64,000 bases of DNA from Paenibacillus polymyxa (GTDB taxonomy: Bacteria; Bacillota; Bacilli; Paenibacillales; Paenibacillaceae). The translations under genes and the position numbers were made by a program. Below, piece after piece: positions 52,917 to 62,857 of this stretch; position 1 is the first letter of the stretch, and the number at the start of each line of letters is the position of its first letter. Below the pieces are notes generated by a model. That model saw only the letters and a list, made by a program, of their open reading frames with translations, was not told the DNA's origin and did not search any database. The stretch spans positions 310,001 to 374,000 of the forward strand of contig NZ_CP049783.1 in NCBI RefSeq assembly GCF_015710975.1, in the 5' to 3' direction.

Positions 52917-53864
52917 ATGAGTCAATCATCAACTGTACTATCATCCAAAGGTTTTGATCGTAGCTCCCACATGAAAAGCGGTTTTTGGCTAGTCGCGATT
53001 GGAGCGGCCTTGTGGGGCGCAGACCCGCTGTTTCGTATTATTTTGTTAAAATCATTTACCTCAGCACAAATCGTACTGATGGAGCATGCGCTACTCTTTA
53101 TCGCTCTGACGCCGATGCTGTGGAAGCATCGCAAGGAACTCAAAACGATACGATTTCGTCAGGTTTTCGCTATTTTGTTTGTCTCATGGGGTGGCTCAGC
53201 ACTGGCCAGTGTGATTTTCACCATGGCACTCAGCAACGGTGATCTGAATGCAGTTCTTTTGCTCCAGAAGCTTCAGCCTTTGGTCGCTATTATTCTGGCC
53301 CGCGTTATATTGAAGGAAATGTTACCGCGTCATTTTGGAATATTAATTGTCATCGCTCTGTTCGGGACGTATCTTCTGACTTTCGGTTGGTCACTTCCCT
53401 TTGGACATGTTCATGATTTTGTTCAAGTTGGTAGTCTGCTTGCACTGGGTGCAGCGATTCTGTGGGGCGGTTCGACCGTTATGGGCAGCTACTTGCTCCG
53501 TTCGATGAAATATGAGACAGTAACCTCCCTCCGCTTCATGGTGGCGCTCCCTCTGCTCATTGTTCTCACCTCGGTGGAGCATGCTCCGTGGAATATGCCT
53601 ACAGGTACATGGGCGGGCGCAGCTGTAATTATCAACTTGCTGCTGCAAGCATTGCTTCCGGGTCTTCTCAGTTTATTACTGTATTACAAAGGCTTAAGTA
53701 CAACCAAAGCTTCTTATGCTACGATGGCAGAATTGAGCTTCCCCATGGTTGGTGTCGTAATTAACTGGATCGCTTTTCAGCAAATCGTTACCGTAGCGCA
53801 ATTGACTGGTTTTATGCTGATCTGGATTACACTCTTTATGATTTCTCGTCAGCAGAAAAATTAA
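52917..53864 (+). CDS. EamA/DMT transporter under FMN riboswitch control
   Basis: This 315-aa protein has ten probable membrane helices and two EamA repeats (WLVAIGAALWGADPLFRIIL and VGSLLALGAAILWGGSTVMG). DMT/EamA members move many small metabolites. The FMN riboswitch in front makes flavin or a riboflavin precursor the likely substrate, in line with RibN, a riboflavin carrier of the EamA group. ATG 52917 has AAGGAG upstream. It is a single gene with its own terminator. Direction of transport is not shown by sequence. Confidence 0.88.
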   Translation: MSQSSTVLSSKGFDRSSHMKSGFWLVAIGAALWGADPLFRIILLKSFTSAQIVLMEHALLFIALTPMLWKHRKELKTIRFRQVFAILFVSWGGSALASVIFTMALSNGDLNAVLLLQKLQPLVAIILARVILKEMLPRHFGILIVIALFGTYLLTFGWSLPFGHVHDFVQVGSLLALGAAILWGGSTVMGSYLLRSMKYETVTSLRFMVALPLLIVLTSVEHAPWNMPTGTWAGAAVIINLLLQALLPGLLSLLLYYKGLSTTKASYATMAELSFPMVGVVINWIAFQQIVTVAQLTGFMLIWITLFMISRQQKN

Positions 53865-53892
53865 TAGCTTAATCTTCTTTCATGCTCATCCA

Positions 53893-53937
53893 AGCCAAAT
53901 CGTGAAGATGCTTTTGCATCTCTGATTTGGCTTTTTA
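53893..53937 (+). terminator. Terminator of the EamA gene
   Basis: AGCCAAATC pairs with GATTTGGCT over an inner AGATGC/GCATCT stem, followed by T. Confidence 0.88.
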
Positions 53938-54090
53938 TGTATTCATATTCATATTAACATTAGTTCCTAAGACCTATTTTCTCAAAAAAAGTGTACTATT
54001 CCTCGTTTTTAAAGATTACATCTATAAAATTAGTCGATTTATGTCGAATAAAACTATGTAGTGATCATCTGACACAGAGGAGAAAAAACG

Positions 54091-56121
54091 ATGACTAAAG
54101 CAAAACAAACAGTTCCGTGGTGGAACAGGTTTCTCAGGCAGTTTTATTTAATGAGGACAAAATTAATAATATCTTTTTTGGCTGTGTTATTGATTCCAAG
54201 CGTACTTATTGGATACTTTTCTTACCAGGGGGCCACGACACAGCTCAGTCAGCAGATGGCTGCTTCCGTAAACACGAATCTGTATCTGATCCGAAGCAAT
54301 GTTAATCAGTATGTAGCACCGATTATAAAAGACGTAGACGTGCTTACCAGTGAGATCGAATCTGATTCCATTGCTTCCAACCAAGAAGCCCTTCAGAAAA
54401 AGTTGGATGTCATCGTCAAAGCTCATCCTGAGTTAGATGCTGCGCTCCTCGGCAATATGGAAGGACAATATATCCGTTCTCCTATAAAAAAAGAGGCTGA
54501 TTATGATCCTAGGGAGAGAAAATGGTACAAAAACGCGATGCTACATAAGGGAAAGGTATTCGTCGGTGTTCCAGTTGCCAGCGTTACGACAGGGAACTTA
54601 GTAGTTAATGTATCGGCAACGCTCAAGGACGGTGAAGGAGCTGTTGCATTGGCTTTGAATCTGGACAAGATGGGTGAAAGTCTACAGTCTGTGAAGATAG
54701 GTGAACGCGGAGGACTCATCATTGTTGATTCTGATCATAAAGTTGTATCTGGGACTGGAACAGCCTTTACCAAGACAGGCAAAAAACCGGCTGATACCAT
54801 GGAGGGCCTTCCCGAAGTGGCGGCAACCGGTGAAAATGATACTCCTTCTGTGTCGCAAATTCAATTTATGAATCGGGACATGCTGGCCTTTACACTTAAG
54901 GACCCTCTCACCGGCTGGAACATTGTTGCACTATCGGATCTGGAGGATTACAGTGATGCAGCCCAACCGATTCTGAAGCAAAGCCTGATTGTAATTGTTA
55001 TTTCCATACTGGCCGCTGCGATCATCATAGTGCTTATGGTCCGCTCATTCCTAATTCCACTCAAAAAGCTGCAAGCAGGAACACGGATCGTCCGTGATGG
55101 AAATCTGACCGAACGTGTTAATCTGTCTAGAAAAGACGAGTTCGGCGAGCTGGCACAGAATTTTGACCAGATGACGCATTCCTTGCATTCAATGGTCTCC
55201 GAAGTCAACCAAACCTCCTCCCGACTTGCTTCCTCTTCCCTGATAATCAAGGAAAGCACAGAGCAAACGACGGAGTCCGTACAACACGTAGCGGAAACAG
55301 TTATGGAATCCGCGGAAAATGCAGTGACCAGCGCCGAGGCATCCGAGCAAACCGCCAATGCTGTTGAAGAAATGGCGAAGGGTGTCAGCACGATTGCCGA
55401 ATCGGCAAGCTCCATCGTGGATTCAGCAGGACAAACCGAGCAGGACGTAGCTCAAGGTAGTCAAATGATCAGTCATGTGCGGACACAAATGGACCGCATT
55501 TTGGAAGCTGTAAGCCAAACGGCTAGCCTGATGGATGAGCTATCCCAGCTCTCGGACGATGCGAAGCAAATGAACGCGGCTATAGCTGCCATTGCCAAGC
55601 AAACTAACTTATTGTCCCTGAACGCATCTATTGAAGCCTCCAGAGCAGGCGAAGCTGGACGTGGATTTGCCGTAGTCGCTATAGAGGTACGCAAGCTGTC
55701 GGAACAGTCCAAGGAAAGCGCTGATTCCATCAGTCAGATCATTACGCAGATGCTCGATTTGATTCAACGCTCTACCGCTACGATGAACGGTAATGTTCGT
55801 AATCAGGTAGGTGAAGGATTACGAATCAGCCAAGATGCAGAAGGTGCTTTTACGAATATTGAACGCTCTACTTCTCATATCGTGGAACAAATTCAAAGTG
55901 TGTCCGCTGCTGCTGAACAAATCTCTGCCAGTACAGAGGAAGTTTCAGCCACTGTCACCCATTTGGCAAGCCTATCCCGCAATTCGGCGGACAGTTCGCA
56001 GACAACCTCTGCTGCCGCTCAAGAGCAAATGGCAGCCATGGAGGAAATCGCCTCTTCCTCACAGGAGTTGTCCAACATGGCACAGGACCTGCAAGAGCTT
56101 GTTAAGCGATTTAAGATTTAG
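54091..56121 (+). CDS. Methyl-accepting chemotaxis protein with Cache sensor
   Basis: This 676-aa receptor has membrane helix 1 at about residues 20-45 and an extracellular dCache-type domain (about 50-290, with [20 protein letters not shown]). Helix 2 lies at about 300-325 ([20 protein letters not shown]), followed by HAMP (330-385) and a long signalling domain. The CheA/CheW-contact tip reads [20 protein letters not shown], then [25 protein letters not shown] lies before the ATG. The ligand is probably a small organic molecule; it is not identifiable here. Confidence 0.95.
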   Translation: MTKAKQTVPWWNRFLRQFYLMRTKLIISFLAVLLIPSVLIGYFSYQGATTQLSQQMAASVNTNLYLIRSNVNQYVAPIIKDVDVLTSEIESDSIASNQEALQKKLDVIVKAHPELDAALLGNMEGQYIRSPIKKEADYDPRERKWYKNAMLHKGKVFVGVPVASVTTGNLVVNVSATLKDGEGAVALALNLDKMGESLQSVKIGERGGLIIVDSDHKVVSGTGTAFTKTGKKPADTMEGLPEVAATGENDTPSVSQIQFMNRDMLAFTLKDPLTGWNIVALSDLEDYSDAAQPILKQSLIVIVISILAAAIIIVLMVRSFLIPLKKLQAGTRIVRDGNLTERVNLSRKDEFGELAQNFDQMTHSLHSMVSEVNQTSSRLASSSLIIKESTEQTTESVQHVAETVMESAENAVTSAEASEQTANAVEEMAKGVSTIAESASSIVDSAGQTEQDVAQGSQMISHVRTQMDRILEAVSQTASLMDELSQLSDDAKQMNAAIAAIAKQTNLLSLNASIEASRAGEAGRGFAVVAIEVRKLSEQSKESADSISQIITQMLDLIQRSTATMNGNVRNQVGEGLRISQDAEGAFTNIERSTSHIVEQIQSVSAAAEQISASTEEVSATVTHLASLSRNSADSSQTTSAAAQEQMAAMEEIASSSQELSNMAQDLQELVKRFKI

Positions 56122-56185
56122 CTTCCACAGCTATTATTGAAATTTCACCAACGAAAGCTCAACAGCACTGCATCTGTTTAGTAAC

Positions 56186-56227
56186 AAAAGCCTTCGCCCG
56201 CATACAAAATACGGGCGAAGGCTTTTT
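56186..56227. terminator. Terminator between the chemoreceptor and esterase genes
   Basis: AAAGCCTTCGCCCG pairs with CGGGCGAAGGCTTT, with T-runs on both sides. It serves both convergent genes. Confidence 0.92.
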
Positions 56228-56260
56228 CGTTGATTCCTTTAGACGATGCCTCGTACTTAC

Positions 56261-57745
56261 CTATATGCTCATCTGCCCCGTTAGCTGGCGGCGTCTATCC
56301 CCTTCTGGATCATGTTCCACCATAATATCCTGATGAAAAATGGCTGTAGCTCGCTGTTGCCTGTCGTACATCGGCCATGCTCGCTCAGGTAGCATAGGCT
56401 CCCCATCCCGTGCAAAAGCAACCCACGCCTGCTGCATATCATGAGCAAGCTTCTCCATCGAAGGTTGAATCTCTAATCCCAGCTTACCCAGCAGTTTCAG
56501 ATTATCGAAAACAAAAGCAATTTCTGCACCGTGAACCGCTTGTCCAAAGGTAGGATGACCCGGCAGTGTCCAATCAAAACGGTACATCCATACCGATGCA
56601 TACACCGACTGTGCAGCGGCAAGAGCCAACGCCGGACGCCAAAAAATGAGATCGGTCAACATTTGTGCCTGTCCCTCAATAGTAACTGGAAAAGGTTCTA
56701 TCAGGTCGCCAATGTCGGACATACCTGTCATCATTTCCAATGCCTGACGTGCTGTTAGCTTGTTCATCAGATGGGATTCTTTGCGGATAAAATAGTTCCC
56801 TTCATGCAAGTTCGTTCCAATCATAACAGATACCTGTTTTGCTGAACCTTGGGCGATTGCCGACAGGGGTAGATCCGGCAAGGTCACCCCGTCTACAACG
56901 GGTTGATAAATCATCGCCATTCCTGGTCCGATGACTTCATGTGTTTTGGCCATAGCGAGCATCAGCGCTTCTGTCGGCAGCGTAAACAATCGCTCAGGAT
57001 GCTGAGTGTCCACACCCAGTTGCTGCAAATACACAGCCGCCACTTGCTCTGCCTGTGCAGTTGGCAACACCTGCGATGCTCCACTTTGCAAAATTGCACG
57101 CTGGAACAGCCCCTCAGCGGCTGGCATCGCCAATAGAGCGGCAATACTCATCGCGCCTGCCGATTCACCGAACACCGTTACTTCGTCCGGGTTGCCGCCA
57201 AAGGCAGAAATATGATCCCGAACCCATTCCAGCGCAGCAATTTGATCCAACAGTCCGGCATTTGAGGTCAGCCCATTTCCCTTTGGAGTCAAATGCAAAA
57301 ATCCTAATGGTCCTAACCGATAATTGATCGTAACTACAACAATATTGCCATTCTTCGCCATGCGTTCCCCGTCATATAAAGGTATAATCCCAGACCCGGT
57401 GACAAAGGCACCGCCATGAATCCACACCAGCACCGGACGTCCCTTCTCAGGAGCCTTCGAAGCCGGTGTCCAAATGTTCAGATACAAGCAATCCTCGGAC
57501 TGCTGCGGCGGTTCCACCAGATTTCCGGTCATACTTTCAGCGGAGGGCATGGGTTGCGGACAGATGGGTCCGAAACTCGTCGCAGCCCGTACACCCTCCC
57601 AAGGCTCCAAAGGCTGTGGTCCGTGAAAACGAAGTTTTCCAACAGGAGGCTGCGCATATGGAATACCTTTCCACACATGATATCCATTCCCCGTTTCTCC
57701 ACGTAATTGACCTAGACGAGTATGTACTGTATTACTCTCCATCAT
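56261..57745 (-). CDS. Carboxylesterase type B (PnbA-like)
   Basis: This 494-aa alpha/beta hydrolase has no signal peptide, so it is cytoplasmic. The oxyanion region is VWIHGGAFVTGSG, the nucleophile Ser is in TVFGESAGAMS, and the Glu and His come later (the His in AVHGAEIAFVFDN). N-terminal GIPYAQPPVGKLRF is typical for family VII (B. subtilis PnbA). ATG 57745 or the next ATG 57742 follows AAAGGAGGG. Natural substrate is unknown. Confidence 0.93.
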   Translation of the reverse strand: MMESNTVHTRLGQLRGETGNGYHVWKGIPYAQPPVGKLRFHGPQPLEPWEGVRAATSFGPICPQPMPSAESMTGNLVEPPQQSEDCLYLNIWTPASKAPEKGRPVLVWIHGGAFVTGSGIIPLYDGERMAKNGNIVVVTINYRLGPLGFLHLTPKGNGLTSNAGLLDQIAALEWVRDHISAFGGNPDEVTVFGESAGAMSIAALLAMPAAEGLFQRAILQSGASQVLPTAQAEQVAAVYLQQLGVDTQHPERLFTLPTEALMLAMAKTHEVIGPGMAMIYQPVVDGVTLPDLPLSAIAQGSAKQVSVMIGTNLHEGNYFIRKESHLMNKLTARQALEMMTGMSDIGDLIEPFPVTIEGQAQMLTDLIFWRPALALAAAQSVYASVWMYRFDWTLPGHPTFGQAVHGAEIAFVFDNLKLLGKLGLEIQPSMEKLAHDMQQAWVAFARDGEPMLPERAWPMYDRQQRATAIFHQDIMVEHDPEGDRRRQLTGQMSI

Positions 57746-57833
57746 GAACCCTCCTTTATTTTGTATGTTCAACATAACGGTATACTATCAATCTTTACAT
57801 ATCTCTATTATACCCTTTGCGCAGGACCAAACC

Positions 57834-57872
57834 AAAAAATACCGGAAGCGCTTTTGCGCTCCGGCATTTTGT
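57834..57872 (-). terminator. Terminator of gbsR
   Basis: Minus strand GCCGGAGCGC pairs with GCGCTTCCGG(T) around AAAA, followed by T-rich sequence. Confidence 0.85.
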
Positions 57873-57894
57873 AGACAGAATGAGTGGATCTTGC

Positions 57895-58458
57895 TTAATC
57901 CCGAACCTCTTCTTTCGGAATCAGCTTGTAAATTTCTTCGCTTTCCATCGAATCAATCAATCGGTCTAGCCACTTGTAATAAGCCACGGCCTGCTTCATT
58001 TTCATACGGTCTTGCTGAAGAATGGTCTTAAATTCCTCGTATTCTTCACCCTGTGCCATCAATTTGTCCAGTTCCTCAATGGCTTTGCGCAGTACGAGTA
58101 AATTTGTTTCTACTGCTTTTCTCCATTTAATAGCGAAGAAGTCAGTAAAAGTTTGGTACCAGTCATATTCGACTTCATACAAGTCCTTGCGTGAGCCTTT
58201 GCTCCATACCTTGTTCACCATTTTCAGATCCAACAACGTTCGAACTCCTGTACTCATGCTCGTTTTGCTCATTTCCATTTCACGGCCCATCTCATCCAGC
58301 GTCATCGGTTTATCCGCAAAAAAAAGCAAACCGTACAAATGCCCCGCAGACAGAGTGATCCCATATAGGTCCATGTTTTTACCTATAGCTTCTATGACAC
58401 GTTTGCGAATTTTTTGCAGCGACGCCTGCTGCTCATCACCTAACTGGTACAAGCTCAT
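57895..58458 (-). CDS. gbsR: GbsR-type transcriptional repressor
   Basis: This 187-aa MarR-like regulator of the GbsR family has the HTH stretch KPMTLDEMGREMEMSKTSMS and TGVRTLLDLKMVNKVWSKGS. In B. subtilis GbsR senses choline and represses choline-to-betaine genes and opuB; here it is divergent from opuA-type genes, so regulation of these by betaine or choline is likely. ATG 58458 has AGGAGG upstream. The assignment as GbsR rather than the paralog OpcR is not certain. Confidence 0.87.
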   Translation of the reverse strand: MSLYQLGDEQQASLQKIRKRVIEAIGKNMDLYGITLSAGHLYGLLFFADKPMTLDEMGREMEMSKTSMSTGVRTLLDLKMVNKVWSKGSRKDLYEVEYDWYQTFTDFFAIKWRKAVETNLLVLRKAIEELDKLMAQGEEYEEFKTILQQDRMKMKQAVAYYKWLDRLIDSMESEEIYKLIPKEEVRD

Positions 58459-58789
58459 GCTTGCAACCTCCTAATTTTAGAGCATTTTGCACAACCTAGT
58501 ATGAACGACTTACCCGTAAAGGATTAGCTTTGACGCAATATATGAAATCTTTCAATACGAATGAAATGTTTCAAAAGCAAAGCTTCTGTCTATATTACAA
58601 CAGCATGATCGTTCAAAATCATAATTCGCAAAATTGCTAATGATAGTAAACTTTTAAAATTATGGATATACATAAATCTTTTTGTTATGGTCATATTTCA
58701 TTGTCTATTTTAAAAAAAGCACTATCGGTTGTAAAGTTCCGAATGTTTGAGCATTCTAAAGAACGAAGGAGCATATCGAAGGAAAGTTT

Positions 58790-58807
58790 GTACAGTTTTT
58801 TCTGTAC
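58790..58807. promoter_or_regulatory. Perfect palindrome in the gbsR-opuA gap
   Basis: GTACAGTTTTTTCTGTAC has perfect 6-bp arms and lies 25 nt upstream of the opuA -35 box; it is a candidate GbsR operator. The rest of 58459-58971 shows no gene. Confidence 0.45.
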
Positions 58808-58831
58808 GTACTTTACGAACAGTTTTTTTGT

Positions 58832-58861
58832 TTGAAATGTAAGTGATGCTTCTGTTACAAT
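58832..58861 (+). promoter_or_regulatory. Probable promoter of the opuA operon
   Basis: TTGAAA (58832-58837) and TACAAT (58856-58861) have an 18-nt spacer, about 110 nt before the opuAA start codon. Confidence 0.55.
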
Positions 58862-58971
58862 TAATTTTGTCATTAACCGTTCAGGATGTACAGAATTATG
58901 ATTTTTATACTCAATCCATCATGCAACATGGGGTTAATACCAAGCAAAGTATAGAAAGAAGAGGTGTATGT

Positions 58972-60195
58972 ATGACGATTTTGGAAGTCAAAAATGTCAG
59001 CAAACTCTTTGGTCCTCACGCAGAGCAAGGTGTTCCGCTCCTGGAGCAAGGCTGGGGCAAAGAAAAGCTGGCCAAAGAAAAACAGATTACTGTTGGTGTT
59101 AACAAGGCCAACATGCAAATTAAGCAAGGTGAAATTTTCGTAATTATGGGGTTATCAGGTAGCGGCAAGTCCACTTTGGTGCGAATGCTAAATCGCTTGA
59201 TTGAGCCTACCTCCGGTGAAATTCTGGTCCACGGCAAAGATCTCCGTAAGATGAACAAAGAACAACTCCGCGAGGTTCGTCGTAAAACCATCAGCATGGT
59301 TTTTCAAAAGTTCGCCCTGTTCCCACATCGGACTGTATTAGAAAATGTAGAATACGGTCTTGAAATTCAAAAGGTAGATAAAGCACAACGCCAGGAAAAG
59401 GCACAAACAGCGCTGGAACTGGTTGGTCTTAAAAACTGGGGCGATAAAATGCCCGATGAGCTGAGTGGCGGTATGCAGCAGCGTGTCGGCCTGGCACGGG
59501 CACTGGCAAATGACCCTGAAGTTCTCCTGATGGATGAAGCATTCAGCGCATTGGACCCTCTCATTCGCCGTGACATGCAAGATGAGCTGCTGGAGCTTCA
59601 AGATAAAATGAAGAAAACGATTGTCTTTATCACCCATGATCTGGATGAAGCGCTGCGGATTGGTGACCGGATTGCATTGATGCGGGACGGAGTGGTCGTA
59701 CAAATTGGTACACCGGAAGAAATTATGATCCAACCAGCTAACTCTTATGTAGCCCGCTTCGTCGAGGATGTGGATCTGTCCAAAGTGTTGACGGCTGCTC
59801 ATGTCATGCTTCGTCCAGAAACCATCACTATGGACCGCGGTCCACGTGTAGCTCTGGAATTGATGCGGGAGCGTGGAATTTCCAATCTATTCGTCATTGA
59901 CCGCACCAAAAAGCTACTGGGTGTTATTAATGCCGAGGATGCTGTCCATGCACTGCGCAACAATTTGAAGATTGAAGATATTTTGATCACGGACGGACCG
60001 CAGGTTCCTGCTGAAACTGTTATTAATGATTTGTTTGAAATTACAAGCTCGTCCAAGGTGCCACTGGCTGTCGTCGATGACAAGCAGAAATTGCTGGGCG
60101 TTATCGTCCGTGGAGCTTTATTGGGTGCACTAAGTGGAGATGTACCTACTACAAAGGAGGTGAATGCCCATGATACCGAAACTACCAATCGCTGA
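58972..60195 (+). CDS. opuAA: Glycine betaine ABC transporter ATPase OpuAA
   Basis: This 407-aa ATPase has Walker A GLSGSGKST, signature LSGGMQQRVGLARALAND, Walker B VLLMDEAFSALDP and H-loop FITHDLDEAL. Two C-terminal CBS domains follow (about residues 285-400), as in OpuA, where they sense ionic strength or c-di-AMP. ATG 58972 follows AAGAAGAGGTG; the frame is open from 58843 but without a usable site. It overlaps the permease fusion gene by 26 nt. Confidence 0.95.
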   Translation: MTILEVKNVSKLFGPHAEQGVPLLEQGWGKEKLAKEKQITVGVNKANMQIKQGEIFVIMGLSGSGKSTLVRMLNRLIEPTSGEILVHGKDLRKMNKEQLREVRRKTISMVFQKFALFPHRTVLENVEYGLEIQKVDKAQRQEKAQTALELVGLKNWGDKMPDELSGGMQQRVGLARALANDPEVLLMDEAFSALDPLIRRDMQDELLELQDKMKKTIVFITHDLDEALRIGDRIALMRDGVVVQIGTPEEIMIQPANSYVARFVEDVDLSKVLTAAHVMLRPETITMDRGPRVALELMRERGISNLFVIDRTKKLLGVINAEDAVHALRNNLKIEDILITDGPQVPAETVINDLFEITSSSKVPLAVVDDKQKLLGVIVRGALLGALSGDVPTTKEVNAHDTETTNR

Positions 60196-62764
60196 GTGGA
60201 TTCAATCCATTGTAGACTGGATGGGTATTCATCTGGCTGGATTGTTTAATGTTATTTCTTCGGTAATTGAAGCGGTAGTAGGCTTTTTCTCTGGCTTGTT
60301 CATGCTTCCGCACCCTCTGGTGTTCATCGTGATCATCGGGATTATCGCCTTTATGATCGGGCGGGTGCAGCTTACACTGTTCACTGTCATCGGCTTCCTG
60401 CTGATTGATAATCTCGGCTATTGGAGTGAAACGATGAACACGCTCGGACTGGTCATCACGTCTGCGCTTGTATCCATTGTTATCGGGATTCCGATCGGAA
60501 TCTGGTGTGCATACAGTAAATCAGCATCACGCATTATCACGCCTTTACTTGATTTTATGCAGACGATGCCAGCGTTCGTGTACTTGCTCCCGGCGGTTAC
60601 CTTTTTCAGCTTGGGTGTTGTACCAGGTGTTATCGCCTCTGTAATCTTTGCGATTCCCCCAACCATTCGCATGACCAACCTGGGGATTATGCAAGTATCG
60701 GATGAGCTGATTGAAGCCTCTGATGCTTTTGGTTCAACATCGGCGCAAAAGCTGTTTAAAGTACAGCTGCCACTGGCATTGCCTACCTTAATGGCTGGTA
60801 TTAATCAGACGATTATGCTGTCACTGTCCATGGTTGTTATTGCTTCCATGATCGGTGCGGAAGGTATCGGTGCGGTTGTGTATCGTGCTGTGACCCAACT
60901 GCAAATTGGTAAAGGCTTTGAAGCCGGCTTGGCTGTGGTCGTTCTGGCTATTGTACTTGACCGCTTTACACAAAACCTGTTCAAACCGACGAAAAGAAGC
61001 AAAAGTCGTGTATCCAGCAAGCAAAAAGTATGGATCACCTCTGCAGTTACAGCGGTTATTCTGATCGCTGGCGCATCTCAATATTTTGTTGGAACAGATC
61101 ATTCCGCTGCTGGTAAAGGTAGTGCTGCTGCCAATCCGATTGGCGCAGAGGTTGATTATAAAATTATTGGTATTGATGCCGGGGCAGGCATTATGAAGTC
61201 GACGGCTAAAGCAATTCAAGACTACAATTTGTCTGATTGGAAGCTAGTCGAGGGTTCCGGTGCAGCCATGACGGCCACATTGGACAAAGCCATCAAAGCG
61301 AAAAAACCGATCATTATTACCGGTTGGACTCCTCACTGGATGTTCAACAAGTATGATCTCAAATATTTGGAAGACCCTAAAAAGTCTTATGGTGAAGCCG
61401 AGGGTATTCATACGATTGCCCGCAAAGGTTTGCAGCAGGACGCTCCTACTGCTTATGAGTTTCTAAAACGTTTCAAATGGACTGCTGAAGATATGGGTGA
61501 AATGATGGTTGCTATCCAAGAAGGGACCAGCCCTGAGCAAGCTGCCAAGGATTGGGCAGAGAAACATGCCGACAAGGTTCAGGAATGGACTCAAGGACTG
61601 CAACCTGTCAATGGCGACACCTTTAAGCTAAGCTATGTAGCTTGGGATTCGGAAATTGCGAGTACGAATTTGCTGAAATATATTATGGAAAACAAACTGG
61701 GTTACAAAGTAACCGCACTGCAAGTTGAAGCAGGTCCTATGTGGACAGGTGTCGCTAGTGGCGATGTAGATGCCTCACCGGCTGCATGGCTGCCGTTAAC
61801 GCATGCGGATTACTGGGCTAAATACAAAGATAAACTCGACGACCTAGGTGCAAATATGACTGGTGTTAAAACCGGGTTGGTCGTTCCAGCTTACATGAAT
61901 GTTAAATCAATTACTGAATTGCAGGGGAACGGAGCCGAAGCGGCTCCAGCCTCCGCCGCTACTGGGGACTTTGGCAAGGAGGTCGGCTACCGCATTGTCG
62001 GTACCGACCCTGGTGCCGGACTGATGAAGCTGACTGCTAAAGCTATCAGTGACTATGGATTGTCCGACTGGAAACTGCTTGAAAGCTCTGGAGCTGCAAT
62101 GACCGCTACACTGGATAAAGCTATCAAAGCCAAGCAGCCTATCGTTGTAACCGGTTGGACTCCTCACTGGATGTTTAACAAGTATGATTTGAAATACTTA
62201 AAAGATCCTAAAAAGGCTTATGGTGATAAAGAAGAAATTCATACCATTGCCCGCAAAGGGTTGAAACAGGATGCTCCTGTGGCTTATGAATTTCTAAGCC
62301 GTTTCAAGTGGACTGCTGAAGATATGGGTGAAGTGATGATCGCAATTCAAGATGGTACTCCCCCACAGCAGGCTGCCAAGAACTGGGCTGATAAGCATCC
62401 TGATAAAGTACAGGAATGGATCAAGGGTTTGCAGCCCGTCAACGGCGATCCTCTGAAGCTGAGCTACGCTGCTTGGGATTCGGAAATTGCCAGTACGAAC
62501 GTATTGAAATATGTATTAGAACAAAAATTGGGCTATAAAGTAACCGCGCTGCAAGTGGAAATCGGCCCAATGTGGACAGGCGTGGCTGGCGGAAGTGTAG
62601 ATGCTACCGCAGCCGCCTGGCTTCCATTGACGCATGCTGATTATTGGGCTCAATACAAGGATAAAGTAGATGACATCGGAACCAGCATGACTGGCGTTAT
62701 GTCCGGACTTGTCGTTCCATCCTATGTACCCATTGATTCTATTGAGGATCTCAAAACGCAATAA
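60170..62764 (+). CDS. OpuA permease fused to two tandem glycine-betaine-binding domains
   Basis: This 864-aa protein begins with a permease (residues 1-275, five to six helices; QMPAFVYLLPAVTFF, EGIGAVVYRAVTQLQIGKGF). A further helix (288-302) leads to two OpuAC-type binding domains: SBD1 about 327-585 and SBD2 about 604-862. Each repeats GAAMTATLDKAIKAK, GWTPHWMFNKYDLKYL, AWDSEIASTN and AAWLPLTHADYW, with conserved Trp residues for betaine binding. Lactococcal OpuABC has only one such domain. ATG 60170 lies 6 nt after AAAGGAGGTGA; an ATG at 60164 touches that site. With OpuAA it should form the betaine importer. Confidence 0.95.
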   Translation: MIPKLPIAEWIQSIVDWMGIHLAGLFNVISSVIEAVVGFFSGLFMLPHPLVFIVIIGIIAFMIGRVQLTLFTVIGFLLIDNLGYWSETMNTLGLVITSALVSIVIGIPIGIWCAYSKSASRIITPLLDFMQTMPAFVYLLPAVTFFSLGVVPGVIASVIFAIPPTIRMTNLGIMQVSDELIEASDAFGSTSAQKLFKVQLPLALPTLMAGINQTIMLSLSMVVIASMIGAEGIGAVVYRAVTQLQIGKGFEAGLAVVVLAIVLDRFTQNLFKPTKRSKSRVSSKQKVWITSAVTAVILIAGASQYFVGTDHSAAGKGSAAANPIGAEVDYKIIGIDAGAGIMKSTAKAIQDYNLSDWKLVEGSGAAMTATLDKAIKAKKPIIITGWTPHWMFNKYDLKYLEDPKKSYGEAEGIHTIARKGLQQDAPTAYEFLKRFKWTAEDMGEMMVAIQEGTSPEQAAKDWAEKHADKVQEWTQGLQPVNGDTFKLSYVAWDSEIASTNLLKYIMENKLGYKVTALQVEAGPMWTGVASGDVDASPAAWLPLTHADYWAKYKDKLDDLGANMTGVKTGLVVPAYMNVKSITELQGNGAEAAPASAATGDFGKEVGYRIVGTDPGAGLMKLTAKAISDYGLSDWKLLESSGAAMTATLDKAIKAKQPIVVTGWTPHWMFNKYDLKYLKDPKKAYGDKEEIHTIARKGLKQDAPVAYEFLSRFKWTAEDMGEVMIAIQDGTPPQQAAKNWADKHPDKVQEWIKGLQPVNGDPLKLSYAAWDSEIASTNVLKYVLEQKLGYKVTALQVEIGPMWTGVAGGSVDATAAAWLPLTHADYWAQYKDKVDDIGTSMTGVMSGLVVPSYVPIDSIEDLKTQ
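61147..62758 (+). repeat. Internal tandem duplication encoding SBD1 and SBD2
   Basis: The two domain-coding units (about 61147-61925 and 61978-62758) are offset by 831 nt. Long near-identical DNA runs remain, e.g. GGTTGGACTCCTCACTGGAT at 61322 and 62153. The separating linker is Ala/Gly/Glu-rich. Confidence 0.9.
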
Positions 62765-62799
62765 TACTTCTTCCAATTTTAATTGCTACTAATAAGTAG

Positions 62800-62834
62800 A
62801 AGGCAGATCAGGACTACTCCCGATCTGCCTTTTT
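62800..62834 (+). terminator. Terminator of the opuA operon
   Basis: AAGGCAGATC (62800-62809) pairs with GATCTGCCTT, followed by T, within 62822-62834. Confidence 0.9.
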
Positions 62835-62857
62835 GATATCCAAATTTAAAATTGCTC

